Source: Dillenia suffruticosa
Taxonomy: Eukaryota; Streptophyta; Magnoliopsida; Dilleniales; Dilleniaceae
Length of the DNA: 64,000 nucleotides
Reading direction: 5' to 3'
Assembly: GCA_033439265.1 (NCBI GenBank)
Contig: JAVTVX010000013.1
Location: forward strand, 16,472,500-16,536,499
Made by a program: the position numbers and the translations under genes. Shown one piece after another: positions 1 to 13,700 of this stretch; within the stretch, counting starts at the first letter, position 1, and every line of letters starts with the position of its first letter. The notes below the pieces were generated by a model that had not been told where the DNA came from, made no database searches, and saw nothing but the letters and a program-made list of their open reading frames with translations.

Positions 1-3000
1 AACTCAGTCTCAATTGTAGATAAAGCTACACAGGTCTGCTTCTTGCTGCTCCAAGAAATGACACCGCCATTGAGCAAGAATGCAAAACCTGATGTCGATT
101 TGCGCTTATCCAGATCACCGCCCCAGTCGGCGTCTGAATATCTTATGAGGCGCAAATCCCCTCTCCTATAACACAAGGAGTAGCTCGCAGTTCCCTTGAG
201 ATATCTAAAAATCCTTTTCAATGCTCTCCAGTGACCCCTTCCAGGATTTGATTGATATCTACTCACCAGACCGACTACGTAACATATGTCTGGTCGTGTA
301 CACAACATCGCATACATCAGACTTCCCACTGCGCTGGAATAAGGGATTTTACGCATCTCCCTTATATCTTCCTGAGTTTTCGGGCACATCTCAAGACTCA
401 GACCATCACACTTGGCGATTGGAGTATCAATAGGATTACAATCACTCATCCCAAAGCGCTCGAGAATTTTCTTAATGTAGATCTCTTGTGAAAGAGCCAA
501 CATTCTTCTCGATCGATCTCTCTGGATCTTAACTCCAAGGATGAACTCAGCTTCACCCATGTCGATCATGTCGAAGCTCAATGACAACCAAGCCTTGATC
601 GTCATCATATACTGAATGTTGTTCCCAGCCAACAGTATATCGTCCACATACAGGGACAGGATTACAAAAGAGTTATCAGATCGTATCAAGTAAACACAAT
701 GATCCTCCTCGATTATTGTAAAACCATAAGATATCACCTCCTCGTGGAATCTTAGGTACCACCGCATGGATGATTGCTTTAGGCCATATATCGACTTCCG
801 AAGTCGACAGACTTTGTCCTCATGACCTACTAGAACGAACCCAGAGGGCTGCTCCATGTAGATCTCGTCATTCAAATTTCTATTAAGGAAAGCGGTTTTT
901 ACATCCATCTGATGCAACTCTAGATCCATGCTCGCGACAATCGTTAAGAGTAGACGGATCGATGTAAATTTGACTACGGGAGAGAAAGTCTCCTCGTAAT
1001 CAATGCCCTTTGTTTGTGTGTAACCCTTGGCTACTAAACGGGTTTTGTATCTTTCTACCGATCCGTCGGCCTTTCTTTTGATTTTGAGAACTCACTTATT
1101 CCCTATGGCCCTTCTATCCTCAGATAAGTCAACTAGGTCCCAGACCCTGTTGACCCTCATTGATTCCATCTCCTCTTTCATGGCCTCTAGCCATTGGTCC
1201 CTCATAGGACTCTAGAGACCCTTCTCAAAGGTTTGAGATTCTTCATCATTCTCAGGAGTCACGATGAGGATCTCATCCTCTATCGGAAAATGACGTCGGG
1301 GTACATGTCCCCGACTACTCCTACGAGGAGGAGGAGCCTCCTCACCTCGAGATGGGTTACTCCCACTAGGACCAAGATCTATTGTAGGCTCTTGGGTTCC
1401 TCCCCTACGCTCAGTTGGGCCGTCAGGCTCACCCATCTCATAAAAGGTGAAATCCTGGTCGATTTCGCCTCTCTTAAGGAAATCATTTTCCAGGAACGTA
1501 GCATTACGAGATTCGATCTCGGAGACCGTGCCATCCGTACTTCACCTAGGAACACATGTCCCTTAGAATGTTCAGAGTACCTTACAAAGATACATTTCTT
1601 TCCTCGTGGGCCTAACTTGCCGTGTGGGTGTGAGAAATCATGAACGTATGCGGCACAACCCCATGGTCTCAAATGGCTAAGGTCAGGCTGCCTCCCTGTC
1701 CAAAGCTCGTATGGGGTATTGACTACGGATTTGGTTGGAACACGGTTAAGAACGTAGGCGGCAGTCAACAATGCATCTCCCCAATGGGAGATAGCCAAAT
1801 TGGTCTGCGCCATCATCGATCTCACCATCTCCAACAAAGTCATATTCCTTCTCTCAGCTACCCCGTTCTGCTGGGGAGTAGCAGGAATAGTCAACTGTCT
1901 CGTAATGCCCTTCTCGAAATAAAGCTCTTTAAACTCCTCAGACAAGTACTCGCGTCCTCTATCGGTTCTGAGAGTTTTAATTCTCAAGTCTAACTGGTTT
2001 TCTACCTCGCTGATATACCTCCTCAAACAATTTAATGCCTCGGACTTGTGCGAGATAAGGTAGACGTAACCGAAACGCGTGTAATCATTTATGAACGTAA
2101 TGAAATACGTGGATCCGTTTCGGGCTCTCACATTCATAGGTCCACAATATCGGAGTGGATCAATTGCAATGGGGTCCTAGCCCTCATTGCTTTTCCAAAT
2201 GGTTTCCTCGTTACTTTGCCTGCTAGGCAAAACTCACATAAGGGCAACTCGATCCGGGTTAGCGGGCCCAACAAGCCACTCATAGCTAACCGGTTCATTC
2301 TCTCTTGCCTTATGTGGCCAAGTCTACTATGCCAAATACAAACATCATCAACTACGCTATCAGATATATACGGAATAGAAGACAAATCATAAATTTTATT
2401 AAAGGAAACCAAATCCAACGCATAAAGTCCATCATTGACTAAACCAGTACATAAAACAGAGTTATCGTAAATGACAGAAACACTCAAATTTCTGAAAATG
2501 ACAGAGTATCCTAAACGATCTAAACAAAGAACAGAAATGAGATTCCGCCGAATCTCGGGAGCATACAGCACATGATGCAGGTATAGGACTTGGTTACTTG
2601 GCAGCATCAGCTTGCATGTACCAATCCCCTTCACAACCACAAATGCTCTGTTCCCCACGTACAGCCTCTTCGCTTGGGGACTCAATCGGCGGAACTCCAC
2701 ATATGCGCTCCTATCTCAAGCTACATGGTCGGTGGCTCCTGAGTCTACAATCCACAAAGGAGAAGAGTTAGTAAGCATCACAGTGGATGAAACATAACTC
2801 ATACCATGTAAAAAAGAAGGACATACCTTTCGCTCGCCACACTCGCGAGCGAAATGCCCAGATTTGCCACAAACGTAGCATCAAACTTTGCTCTTGTCGA
2901 GCTCCTTCTTCTTTCGTGTCTGCCCTCTATCAACGATTTTCGCTGCTGGCTTCCTCTTAGCCTGGCTAGGTTTCTTGTCATATTTGCGCCATTTACGCTT

Positions 3001-3930
3001 GACGCCCTTGGAGCCCTTACTTGACTCCGCCACATAGGCATGACTAGAAACCGACCTAGCCACCTCCTGGCGCTCCTCCTCGAGCTCACAATGCCTACGC
3101 ACGTCCATGAAAGTACGAATACTCTCAGTGTGCGTAAGGTAGGTCTTTACAACATCCCAGGAGTCAGGCAAGGACTGGATTACTCCCAGTATCTGAAGCT
3201 CATCAGACATTGGCTCCCCCATATTCTTTAGAGAAGCGATCATACTTGACATATGCATTAAATGCTGTTTCATGGTATGATCGGGTCTCTTCTTATAGGT
3301 AATAAACCTATAAGTCAGCATCCTCAGCTTAGGAGCTGACCGGGAGCCAAGGTGCTCTCTTAGAGCACTCCAAACCGACATCGCAGTAGGATACTGCTCG
3401 TACACTGGAATCAGATCATCGTGCATGCTGCTAAGGAGGATGACCCTAGCTTGGCCATCCTTCTTCTTCCATGCACGATACGCCTCCTCATCCAGTTTCG
3501 CCTGAGGCGTATCACCCACCCCGGGGTCTGTCATCTCGTGTAATAGAACATCCGCTAGGTCCTGCTCCTCGAAGACAAATTGAACTTTACGGTGCCAAAT
3601 CTCATAATTGTCACCGTTCAACTTGTCTCCCTTAACGAGATCAAGTACGATACTTTTTGTCGCAGCCATTGTCTCTGTCACACAAAAAGAAAGAGACGTT
3701 AGTGACTAATAATGTTTATTCTCACAATTTCGTGCACCCTATGAATTAACAATCCAAAATGAATCGAGTATTGACCCCAAAGTGAGCATATGAGTCAACG
3801 GACACCATACACCACAACCCGGGACCTCATCTCATCATCCGGACTTTAATTCGGTACACAAAATCCCACAAATAGTCACAAATGTACACATAGGACCCCC
3901 CAAAAATTGAAAAAATCAATTTTGGACGAC

Positions 3931-4352
3931 CTGACGCGCCGTCGGGGTTTCCCACGCGCCGCTGCTCGCCGGCGGTGCTCTCCACGCGCCGCTACGCACC
4001 ACCACGCGCCGGCGGCAGCCTGCTGCACGCGCCAGACGCGCGGCGCGCTGCTCACGCGCTACCACGCGCCACGCGCGGCTCGGCTCACGCGCGCCCAGTC
4101 GCGGAGCGCGGCTCACGAGCCTTCACGCGCTGAGCCGCCATGAGCCAGGTCAGACCGGGTCGGTCAACGGGGTCAGGGTTGACCCGACCGACCCGGTCAA
4201 CAGTCCGGATCCGAACCGGTCGGATCGGGTTGCGGGTCGGTCCGGGTCAAGGTCCGACCCGACCGTCACCCCATCCGCCTCACGCGCCTGTGTGGCGCAT
4301 GCACCACATGCGCCTGCTGGACGCGCCTCCTGGCGCGTGTGTGTCACGCGCC
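3931..4352. repeat. GC-rich CACGCGCC repeat cluster in the copia leader
   Basis: Between the primer site and gag lies a very GC-rich stretch holding roughly fourteen copies of ACGCGC, most as CACGCGCC, at irregular spacing (for example near 3955, 3983, 4003, 4026, 4053, 4063, 4281 and 4345). A second block at about 4147-4262 repeats GGGTCGGTC/GACCCGACC units. Open frames here are by-products of the composition and are not called as genes. A shorter version of the same motif occupies the corresponding place in the second copia element. Confidence 0.7.
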
Positions 4353-4925
4353 CGCGGGTCTGGGCCGGTTCTTCTTCGCCCGATGGGTCCTGCAACAGGT
4401 TTTTCGTCCCGATTCTCCGAAAACCCATTTCCGGCTAATTTTTTACGACGGTTTCTGCCGAAAAATATTTTTGGACTTCCCAAAAATATTTCAAACTCGT
4501 TTTTTGAATGATTCAAGCCCTAAACACGGCGAATCATATATCCAAATTTTGGCCCTCTGCGGCCTCGCCGGAAATCCCAGTTTTCGGTAGCCAATCAATG
4601 CAAAATGCATGTTAAAACGTAGATCAATGCACATGGAATACAAATATGCCATTTATTTAGATCAACAATCCCTCTACACGGATAGATCTAGGTTTTTAAG
4701 TTTTGGGCACCCTTAGGGCCGAAAACTTTAACTTCAATTTTCATGGCTTAAACATGCTCCAAAAATTCAGGAAAAAAATATATTTAAGATCTACGTGACG
4801 TGGGTAACGTCACGGTGTATTCGGATTCACGAAATTCATCCGTGATCCGAAACCCATTTTTGCAACCCTATATTTTTTTTATACCCGAAAATATTCCGAA
4901 AATAATTTAATAAATCCATCCCTAC

Positions 4926-4938
4926 GCTCTGATACCAA
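4926..4938 (-). other. Primer-binding site (initiator Met tRNA type)
   Basis: Read on the minus strand the bases are TTGGTATCAGAGC, the standard plant copia primer site complementary to the 3' end of initiator methionine tRNA. It directly abuts the LTR terminus at 4939, which fixes the element's orientation. Confidence 0.85.
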
Positions 4939-5350
4939 TGTTGGATTTATGTGCACATACACATGCGGAAGCGTGCAAAATATTTCGGAATCATAAAAGA
5001 TTAGGGTTTTCGGGCATATCTCAAAAAGTAGATTGTAAAATCTGGGAACCACGAACCTCGATCAATCGATCTCGCAGTCGGGATGATAACCACAAAAGTC
5101 GAGCTATCACCGCAGCACCACGACACCTCAATCGAATCCGGTGACACAAATTCTCTTCGCAGAATTTTTCTCCCTCTCTCTCAATTGTCTCCTCACAATG
5201 TTTGTGCAATGGTTGTTCTCCCTAGGGTTTTGCCCTAGTTTCCATATGTCTCCGTCACCACAAATGGTAGGGAATTCAAATCCCATAAGTTACCATTTAT
5301 GTATATGGAAAGTGAGATAATTTCCTTTCGCCAAATATGGAAAGATGCCC
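4939..5350 (-). repeat. 5' LTR of the first copia element (outer end approximate)
   Basis: On the plus strand the LTR begins TGTTGGATTTATGTGC immediately after the primer-binding site, the expected inner terminus of a 5' LTR on the minus strand. The partner LTR is not in the window, so the outer end cannot be fixed by comparison; 5350 is an estimate. No clean terminal inverted repeat was found at the outer side. Confidence 0.55.
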
Positions 5351-7708
5351 CACGTGGGCATTCATTCCTTCAACGGTTTTGTACCATTTAAGCACAAAAG
5401 GATGAAGTCAATGGGGGTTTCGTGGTGGCATCCACTGGAGCAAATTTTAATGATCCTTGTGGATGCATATAATGGGAATGAATTTCAGTTTTTGGGGGAA
5501 ATTTGGCTTGTGGGTACAGTGAGTTTGCTGTTTTTGTTGAAACAATCTGATGAACATTAGGAGTCTGCACTGATTGGTTTTGGGTATGGAAGTGGATTGC
5601 ACTGATTGACACAGATTAGGATTGGGTTTTCAAATTTTTGTTGTTGATCTTTGCAATTTGGAGCGCTGGTTTTGTTTACAGAGCGGAGGTGATGCTAAGG
5701 TTTTATATTTTTTAATGATCCTTAAAATATTAAGGTTTTATAATTTTTGGGAATATTTTTTATATATTTTTAAAAAGTTAAGGTGATATCTCATGCAAAT
5801 TTGTTGACGTGGTAAATTTTGATAGGGTCGGTGCGCACATGTCATATGATGCATCAGTAACCAATAATTATTGTCGCACAATAATCATATTATTTGTTAT
5901 CGTGAATCAACTCAATATATAACGATAAGTTATGCGTTGTTATGAACTAAAAGATTAATTTATTATAATTTTTAAAATTTGGGTCTTTAATTATTATGTT
6001 TTGTTGTTTATAAATTAATTTATAAATTTGAGATAAAATTAAAAAATTTAGACATGTAATTATCTCACGAATTCTCAGAGAGGTGATGGTTTTAGTTGAA
6101 ACTATGGATATCCCCGGGCAAAATGACTATCACGTCGATGGGATGATCTTATATCTTTTTTTTTTTTTTTGGTATTTGAACCTTTTGGTATTTGAAATTT
6201 TGTCCAATTAATTCAGAATTGACCTAACTAATGGGTCTTATTTTAAGGTGAAAATCTTTCAATATTATTTTTTTTATACTTAATAGAAATTAAACTTTTA
6301 ACTTGATTAACGGATAAAAATATCATTCTCACGTATATCAAGTGATGCTCTTATATTTCTTTTTCGGATTAATGTCTCCTCTTTAATTGATTTCTGTACT
6401 CTTTCGTTACCGGTACTCTCTCGCTCTCTTCTTGATCAATGTCTCTCTCTCCTTCATTAAGATCAAGATCAATGCAAAAGACAGAGAACAAGAAAAAGTA
6501 GTCTTTTTTATTTCGTTTTGGTTTTTCACTGCTATTTAAATTTTACTTTATTAATTCGATTCATATATTATAAAACTTATTTTAGAGATTAATTCTCTCA
6601 TAAAATAAAAAATTGAATTTTACTTGCCAAGTTGAGATAAGAAAGAGAGATTGGCACGAGGATAGAGAAAAGAGTGTTAATCTTCACCCGAAAAAAAAAA
6701 TAGCGTTTCAATTGAGAACGAGGAAGAAAAATCCACTAGATCAAGAAAAAAAGAGAAAAAAGGGAGAAGAGAAAACAAGGAGAGTAAACCGCCGGTGGGG
6801 GGGGGGGAGAGGGAGAGAGTCGTTGGCATAGAATAGTACTTTCCTCTGGGGTCAAATCCATCATTTTGCTTAAAACGAACATCACATTATACTTGCAAAA
6901 TCAATTTATTACTATTTCATTATTGTGATGAGGGTGAATATCAAACCGATCACAAAAAAGAAATATGATTAGAACAAATTGCTGGGAAAAAAAAAACTTT
7001 CGCATGCAAAATGACTAGTTTGGAGACAGGTAATCAATCCTGTCAAAACATTAGGTGAGCCCAATGCTTTTCAGTGAAGTGCCAACAGACCTAATATTTT
7101 GGGTGGGACAAAGGAGGGATCCCAAGGTTGGCATGATATAAGTTTGGAATATGGAGTTAGGTATAATCATGCCGTGGGCCTACCAGGCAAGGTGGCCACC
7201 CGGACCATATTGGTCTGGTTGTGGGATGGTCATTTATGTTTCAAAGTACAAAAGTATCAAATATGACAGATGTTCGGTAGTATCTGGGGCCTAGACCTTT
7301 TCTAAGACACAAACATGGTACAATGTTATGAGAGAGAGAGAGAGAGAGAGATTTTGAATCTACAAATTTCTGTACTTTGATTTGTTTACGTGCACTTTAC
7401 GCGTACCTTTGATTTCAATCCTTTGCTTCCTCTGCATTTTCTGTGGGATGCTACAAAAATTACATGTTGAAAGGCAAAGCCAATGGCCTTTTCAGGGGCG
7501 AAGAAAGAAGGAAAAGAATGGAGCTGGAACAAGATTGACATCCCAACTGGGTTATATAGATCAAAAGAGAGAAAAAAGAAAGAGAAATAAAAACAAAGTA
7601 AATTTACAGTCACTGAGACCTATGCAGGCGGCATGCCTTCTGTCTCTGGTAGGGTAAGGAACGTGGTAGTGGTAGGTTGTTAGCTGACTACTGGAAAAGG
7701 TCATCTGT
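5351..7708. other. Spacer between the first copia element and the AUG8 3' end
   Basis: No protein gene is supported. The stretch holds one divergent SINE-like copy (about 6160-6345), a CT-rich then purine-rich patch at 6360-6830 with a G10 run near 6797, and a GA tract at 7330-7350. The final few hundred bases are presumably 3' untranslated and downstream sequence of the minus-strand AUG8 gene. Confidence 0.5.
6160..6345 (-). repeat. SINE-like repeat copy (divergent)
   Basis: Starts at a T tract and runs through CCAATTAATTCAGAATTGAC, a GGGTCTTATTTTAAGG block, a second T-rich stretch and TAACTTGATTAACGGAT, in the same order as copies at 17.2 and 53.7 kb. The T tract on the left implies a poly(A)-tailed element on the minus strand. 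Similarity was judged by eye only. Confidence 0.35.
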
Positions 7709-10700
7709 CTAAATTGCATGTATCGGCTGCTCCCCATTCTTCAAAGCTTGTTTCAACTGAATGAGTTGTGACCTAAGGCTGTATTCTTCCACCTGCTTCC
7801 AGTAAAACAATTACTTCTGTATGCGATAAGTAGAACAGGGGAAAGGAGCAAATATGAAGGGCCAAAGAAAAACTCCTCTAGCATGATGATGGTGGCCAAA
7901 CCATATCCCTGTTTGCTCAGCACTGGTGGCCAAACCATAGCTCTTAAAGAGTATTTATCAAGCAATACAATCATTACACATCTAAGAAATAGTAAATTTA
8001 CACCAGACATGAAATTATGCAACTAAGATGGACCATCAAAATTTATAATTGATGCTTTGGTTTTATTAGCCTACAATTTCAGCTACTATCACATCTATCT
8101 AATCTAGTATCAGCTGGCCACAAATATAAGGGGCAGTGGCCACAAGGGATGGAATGAGGCATCGGTCTTTGTTTCCATCAGAATTAGTTATTCTGCATTG
8201 AAGTCACATGTTTGGATGAAAAGCTCAACCACATTCTGACTGAGTGGATGTTTAACTGAGGTAGGTAGGAAACAAGTTCATCAGCAAGATGGCCGTGGCT
8301 TAAATAAGAGGTTAGTTACATAAGAAAGGGGAGGGGGGGGGGAAGAAGTGACCAAGAAAATAAATGTGGTAGGGGCAGGAAGCTATAAAAAGCTGTAAAA
8401 TCACGGCTCATTACACATTATGATCTACCATGACATCCACCGACTTGTGGATATCTAAGTGCATTAGTACCCTTAAATGTTAAAATACTATTTTTTGCAG
8501 AAAAAAAGTAAAAGAGAATAGTGTAAATTCAAAGTTTGAGTAAATTAACAACAGTGTTTCCTTTTCTTTGTTATTTTTAACAAAGCCACAAAATAACTTC
8601 TCCATAACCACCCATAACTTCTCTTTTCCATTCTCTCGAGTTTACTTTTTAAAAAGTTCTCTTTTCTTCACTTAATTTATTTTTATTAAATTGTTGCATG
8701 CAATGCACGCGTGGTACTGTATTATAAATAGTAAAATCAATTATGGAAAGTCCAAGATAAAAGCTTTAACAACATAATGCAAATGATCACGCAAAAATAT
8801 TATTATATTAAAAGAATTCTTTGCCATGTAATGAAATATCATGGCATCTCCCCTCCCCCAAACAGAAAACCAAAAACAAATAAGAAACACCAAAACATAA
8901 CAGCAAACTCTAAAATATAACAGCCGAGAGTCATATGCCATGAAAATTGCCCTCTAAAGCACATTTAAACTCCTTGAGCAATCTGCTATTTTGAAAATCT
9001 TATTCAATACTTCTTTAAAATAAAGTAGCTTTCTTTGTAAATTTGGAAATTGTGCAACTTCTTTTTTTTTTCCTTTTTGAAATACCCCAGTACAGCGACT
9101 GCTAACAAGAAATGAAGATAGAATGCTGAGTTTTCCAAACAGCTAGTTTCCATGTCATATTGATCAGAATTAACACTAGATATATTTTAAAACTATTCAG
9201 AACTCTTTTCAGTCCAAGATTATGAATGGTAACAGTATAATCTCATTCTCAGTCACCTGAAGAGCAGCAGTAGAAGCTAATAGAGCTTCACATTCGTCAA
9301 GCATTGCTCTCTCCTGTGCCGCTGCTTCAGCAACTTCAGAAACCAAAGAGTTCATGGCTTCCACCTGTGATCCAGAAGAACAAGAAACAGACGGAATCAG
9401 CATTTGACATTCATTATTAGGAACCATTGGACTGTAATTAGCATGTACACTATTACATTATACTCAATATAAGAAGTTTGCATTATAGACCATATCTGCC
9501 TCCAAATAAAATGCATGCTACTTGATCATGCTGAAAAGATGAGATTATGCAAAGGGTACGCATTTGCCCACTTGATCATGTTGGACTCATTCGCTGATAT
9601 ACATTTCTCTAATAGGGCTACAATTATTTAATACTCCCACAAGAGAGCATAAAAAAGAAGCATTAGGGCTGAATTAGAGTTGGAGAAACTCTATGCAAGA
9701 ACCTAGAAAAAATTGTAGCAATAGAACCTGATGGATCATATGTATAACTGGAACTAGTGGATCAATAAATAATACTAGGCATGATTTCTTCAGTCTTCCA
9801 TTCTGATGTATCAATTACAGATTAGATTTGGTATATGCGCAGGCCCTAAGTTATCATGCACATACACATCAAAAGGGGGTTCCCAAAGGAATGGCTGTGC
9901 TGAGCTTGGAGGTGGGGAAAAAAAGAATCAATAAAACTTAGGTAAATATACTGAGAGGCTGACACTATACATATCCTCCAACCTATGTAGAAATTTCAAA
10001 AGTTACATCTGTATGAACTTGAGAACAAGTGTGTGCCTCAGTCCAATCAAAAATGGAAGCTGCCATACTAACCCTCTGCCGAAACCATGAGGGATTGAAA
10101 GAAGCACAAACTTGTAAAAGATAGTGTCTGGCATAACCTATATCTGGTTAAGATGATTGTCTGCCAAATATATAGCAAATCGAACAATGACAGGCAACAT
10201 AGACCCTGAATTTGTAAGAAAGTTATTTCTAGGATCTCCCTAGACAAAAGTATATACATTAGTTGGATATCAAAGACCAATTCTGCTGAAACATATTTAA
10301 CATAAATTGATTGTACAAATTCATGTTTTGGATTATGAAATTGGAAAATGCATTTAAATATTTATACTTTTCAAATGCAGTATATGAGGCCCTTTTCTAT
10401 TTTTATGATATTTTATTTATTTATTTATTTCATTATCCTTTTTTGGATAAGAATGAGCTCTTTTGGGTATTTGAATATTTTAGAAAGGCAAAGATGCAAA
10501 ATTGTCATGTCCATATTGCTTGCATTCAATAAATAAATAAACAAACAAAAAAACAAACAAACAAATAAATAAAAACCTTTTCCATATTTCTTTCTTTTTG
10601 ATGGGTCTGATTTCAAGGCATAAGCAACAAGGTTGCCAACAGTATGGAATCAGGTGCACTTCATTATGATCTAATCTGATCCACCAATTTTCACATCCTG

Positions 10701-13700
10701 CTCCAAATAAGCTACTCATGAAAATTAATAGTTAAAAGCAAGGTACTTAAACAAAATGAAAGCCAGATCTGGAGATAGTAATGCCTGGCTCATGTCAATT
10801 CAAAATCAGTATACATATAAGTGCAACCAGATTACCCAACTTTGCAGCACATTGTTCAAATTGCGTATCCTTGGATGAGGCCCATAGCAGACACAGATCA
10901 ATACTTAACTTTCATAACAACAACAACAGCCTAAGTCTAAATCCTAAATTTTGGAGTCAATCATTTGAGAGACAAATATAGAATAGATGAAAAAATATAT
11001 ATATATATAGTTAAAATTTTAAAATTCAGTAGATAAGGTAAAAAAAAAAAAAAGGTATACACTTACAATAACAAAAAGAGATAATTAACTTGTTCGAATT
11101 CTCTTACGTCACTCATTCTTGTCTAAAATCATCTTCTCAGTTAACCTCTTAAATATCATATCTTTATGGATACATTGCATTCAGATTTTCAACGACCTAT
11201 CTCGACGTGCATCGGGTCTTCATTGCACATTTTCAAACCATCTCAAATGATACTCTCACATGTTATCTACAATTGAACTCACTCCCAACTTAATACGTAT
11301 TTTTTCATTTCTAGTCTCATTCTTCCTAGTTTTACCACACATCCACTTGTGCATCCTCATCTCAATTACTGTCATTTTATGTTTTTGTTTGTTGTTTAAT
11401 AGCCCAAAATCGATACCATATAATAGTGCAGATCTTATTACGGTTCTATAAAACTTTCCCTTCAAATGTGATGGTATTGTGCGATCGCAAAGAACTTCAT
11501 ATGCCTTTCTCTGTTTCATCTAACCCACTCGGATCCTATGATTCGCATCCCCATCTATATTGCTATTATTTTGAATGATGAATCCAAAATATCTAAAATG
11601 TTCATTTTTTGGTTCGTCCTGAATACTTAACTTTCATATCATTTAAAACAAAAAAAATTCTTTTTCTAATAAACAACCGGACAGAACCAGCAAAACAGCA
11701 CAAAATGGCATGAGTATTTTTAGAAACTCATTCGGTCAAGTTTCATCCTCCTAATGGTAATATGTAGCCTGATTGATATACAGACAGCCTAGATAGTAAA
11801 TCTATGATGATATGTCCATTAAATATTTCATAACACAGCTAGATCGAACAAATATGGGAGCCAATAACATTACTAAAGGGGAACAAAAATTAATATACCA
11901 AAACATAGATATGGTAAACAGCAACCAATCACATTTCTCACCCTTGAGAGCAGTGAACAAATGGAAGATCCCATTGCCTGCATTACATCGACGGCTGAGG
12001 AAACAGCATGTTTCAGGGTTTCAATGTCTGCCTGTAAGTTTCAAATATAAGTACTCTTGCCAGTACTAACTCTTTCAAATATAAGTACTCTTGCCAGTAC
12101 TAACTCCAAGTAAATTAAATCTAGTTGTTGTTAGGTAGCAAACATACTCTAGCTCCTCCAACAACCGGAAGACGAAGTGTACTAGCCTCTAAATCTTCAA
12201 TAGCCTGAGAAAGGGAAATAGAATGATCCCTTTCTAGCAAAGCCCAGTCATTGAGGTATACCATCTAATCAGAATAAAGATAGCATTAATGAGAAAAAGT
12301 GGATGATGAAAATGAAAAGAAAAAAAAAAAAAAAAAACTTAAAATCATTCACATAGAGTGCATTGATAATTTAGTGGAGGACATGTTTAAACAAGCACCC
12401 CCAAGTTTATGAAACAAGTTTGAAATAAAATTTTCTATGTACAATTTGTGCCAATCTGTGAAACTTTGGTAAGCAATGCAAGCTTTATAGTTTGATAAAC
12501 AAGACCATATTATAAGATACGACATTAGTTTGGCATTCATATCAAGAGTTTAAAACTTAATAGTTTCATAAAGAAGACCATATTATAGGATATGGCATTA
12601 CTTTGGCATTCATATCAAGAGTTCAATCAGTAAAGTTTTTTAAGAGATGGAAGCAATCCAAGAGTTTTCAAATGACTCAATAAAGTTGACTTTGATCTTC
12701 ACTAATAATTATAAAGCCACATGACATAACACCTTATGATACATTTGTGTCCCATGTATTATTTAAGTCTTGAAAGATGCTAAAAATTAACTTTGCAGTC
12801 AAAATAAACACTGGATCAACATTTCCAATTTAAAATGTCCCAGAAAAATACATCTAGAAATGATGTATTGAGTGCCAAATGCAGCCTCTTTCCAATTTTT
12901 ACACATTAGTAAAGTATTCTGCAGTCTAATTGACCCTCATCAAATCAATAGGATAATGTTTAATCATAACATGAAGAATCAAAGAGCCATGAATTTCAAT
13001 ATTAAAAATTACCCACTGGAACAACAAAACCAAGTTAACAATTTTTGTAAGCTACAGAGGTTATTTGAAGTAAGAGTCATACTTGTCCATTCAAAACACA
13101 GTTCAACTTCAACTCTAGCTTCAGTTGCTGGACTTCGATCCTTTTTGTGGTCACTGAATCCCACAATTCACAAGTAGCAGTCCAAACATTGCACAAAGCC
13201 GACTGGATCCTCAAACAATGTTATGAACAATTAGAAAAGATTAGAAATTCAAAACCAAAACAATAACCTGCCAAGCAACTTAACAGAACATAGTGATTAT
13301 CACCAGGCAAACAATCAGCCAAGACAATTTTGATTTACAATCATGTTTAGCCTAGGAAACAACTATTGCTCTTTGAGTTCATGGTTTGCAGCTTATGGCG
13401 GTTTATTATTAGTCAGTTCTGTCCTGTCTCCAACTTAACATCTCCTCCCAAATAGATTTCAAGAGCATCTCTCAATTTTTCGGTAACCAAAGTAACAACT
13501 GCACACTTGAATAGCAATCAAAAGAATCTGCGACAAAGATGTTTACAAATTCTTCAGCACTTAATAAAAGGTGCCTTTTAGAAGAGTTGTCTTTGGTGTC
13601 ACAATTCGAGAGGGATATATTGATATTCAACTAAACTGAGAAACCTTTCTCAAAGCTTCTACTCTTAAATAGACAAAAGATATTGATAACGCAGCCAAAA

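Larger units (their letters stand above)
1..5350 (-). mobile_element. Ty1/copia LTR retrotransposon, 5' part (fossil)
   Basis: A minus-strand copia element enters from the left edge, so its 3' end and 3' LTR lie outside the window. Parts in element order, from high to low coordinate, are: 5' LTR from about 4939 upward, primer-binding site 4926-4938, long GC-rich leader, gag (about 2.85-3.68 kb), protease and pre-integrase region (about 2.1-2.8 kb), integrase core and C-terminus (about 1.2-2.1 kb), then reverse transcriptase and the start of RNase H down to base 1. Recognisable motifs are the gag start MAATKSIVLDLVKGDK, the integrase signatures DYTRFGY and TPQQNGVAERRN, and [10 protein letters not shown] of the RT near 630. 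The order integrase before RT defines Ty1/copia. It is broken in several places, so it is a fossil. Its gag resembles that of the second element at 41.7-49.3 kb, suggesting the same lineage. The outer LTR boundary is uncertain by about 100 bases. Confidence 0.9.

Noticed and set aside
3907-4516. Overlapping frames rich in Arg, Ala and Pro on both strands
   Set aside because: Produced by the GC-rich leader repeat of the copia element; no domain and no codon pattern.
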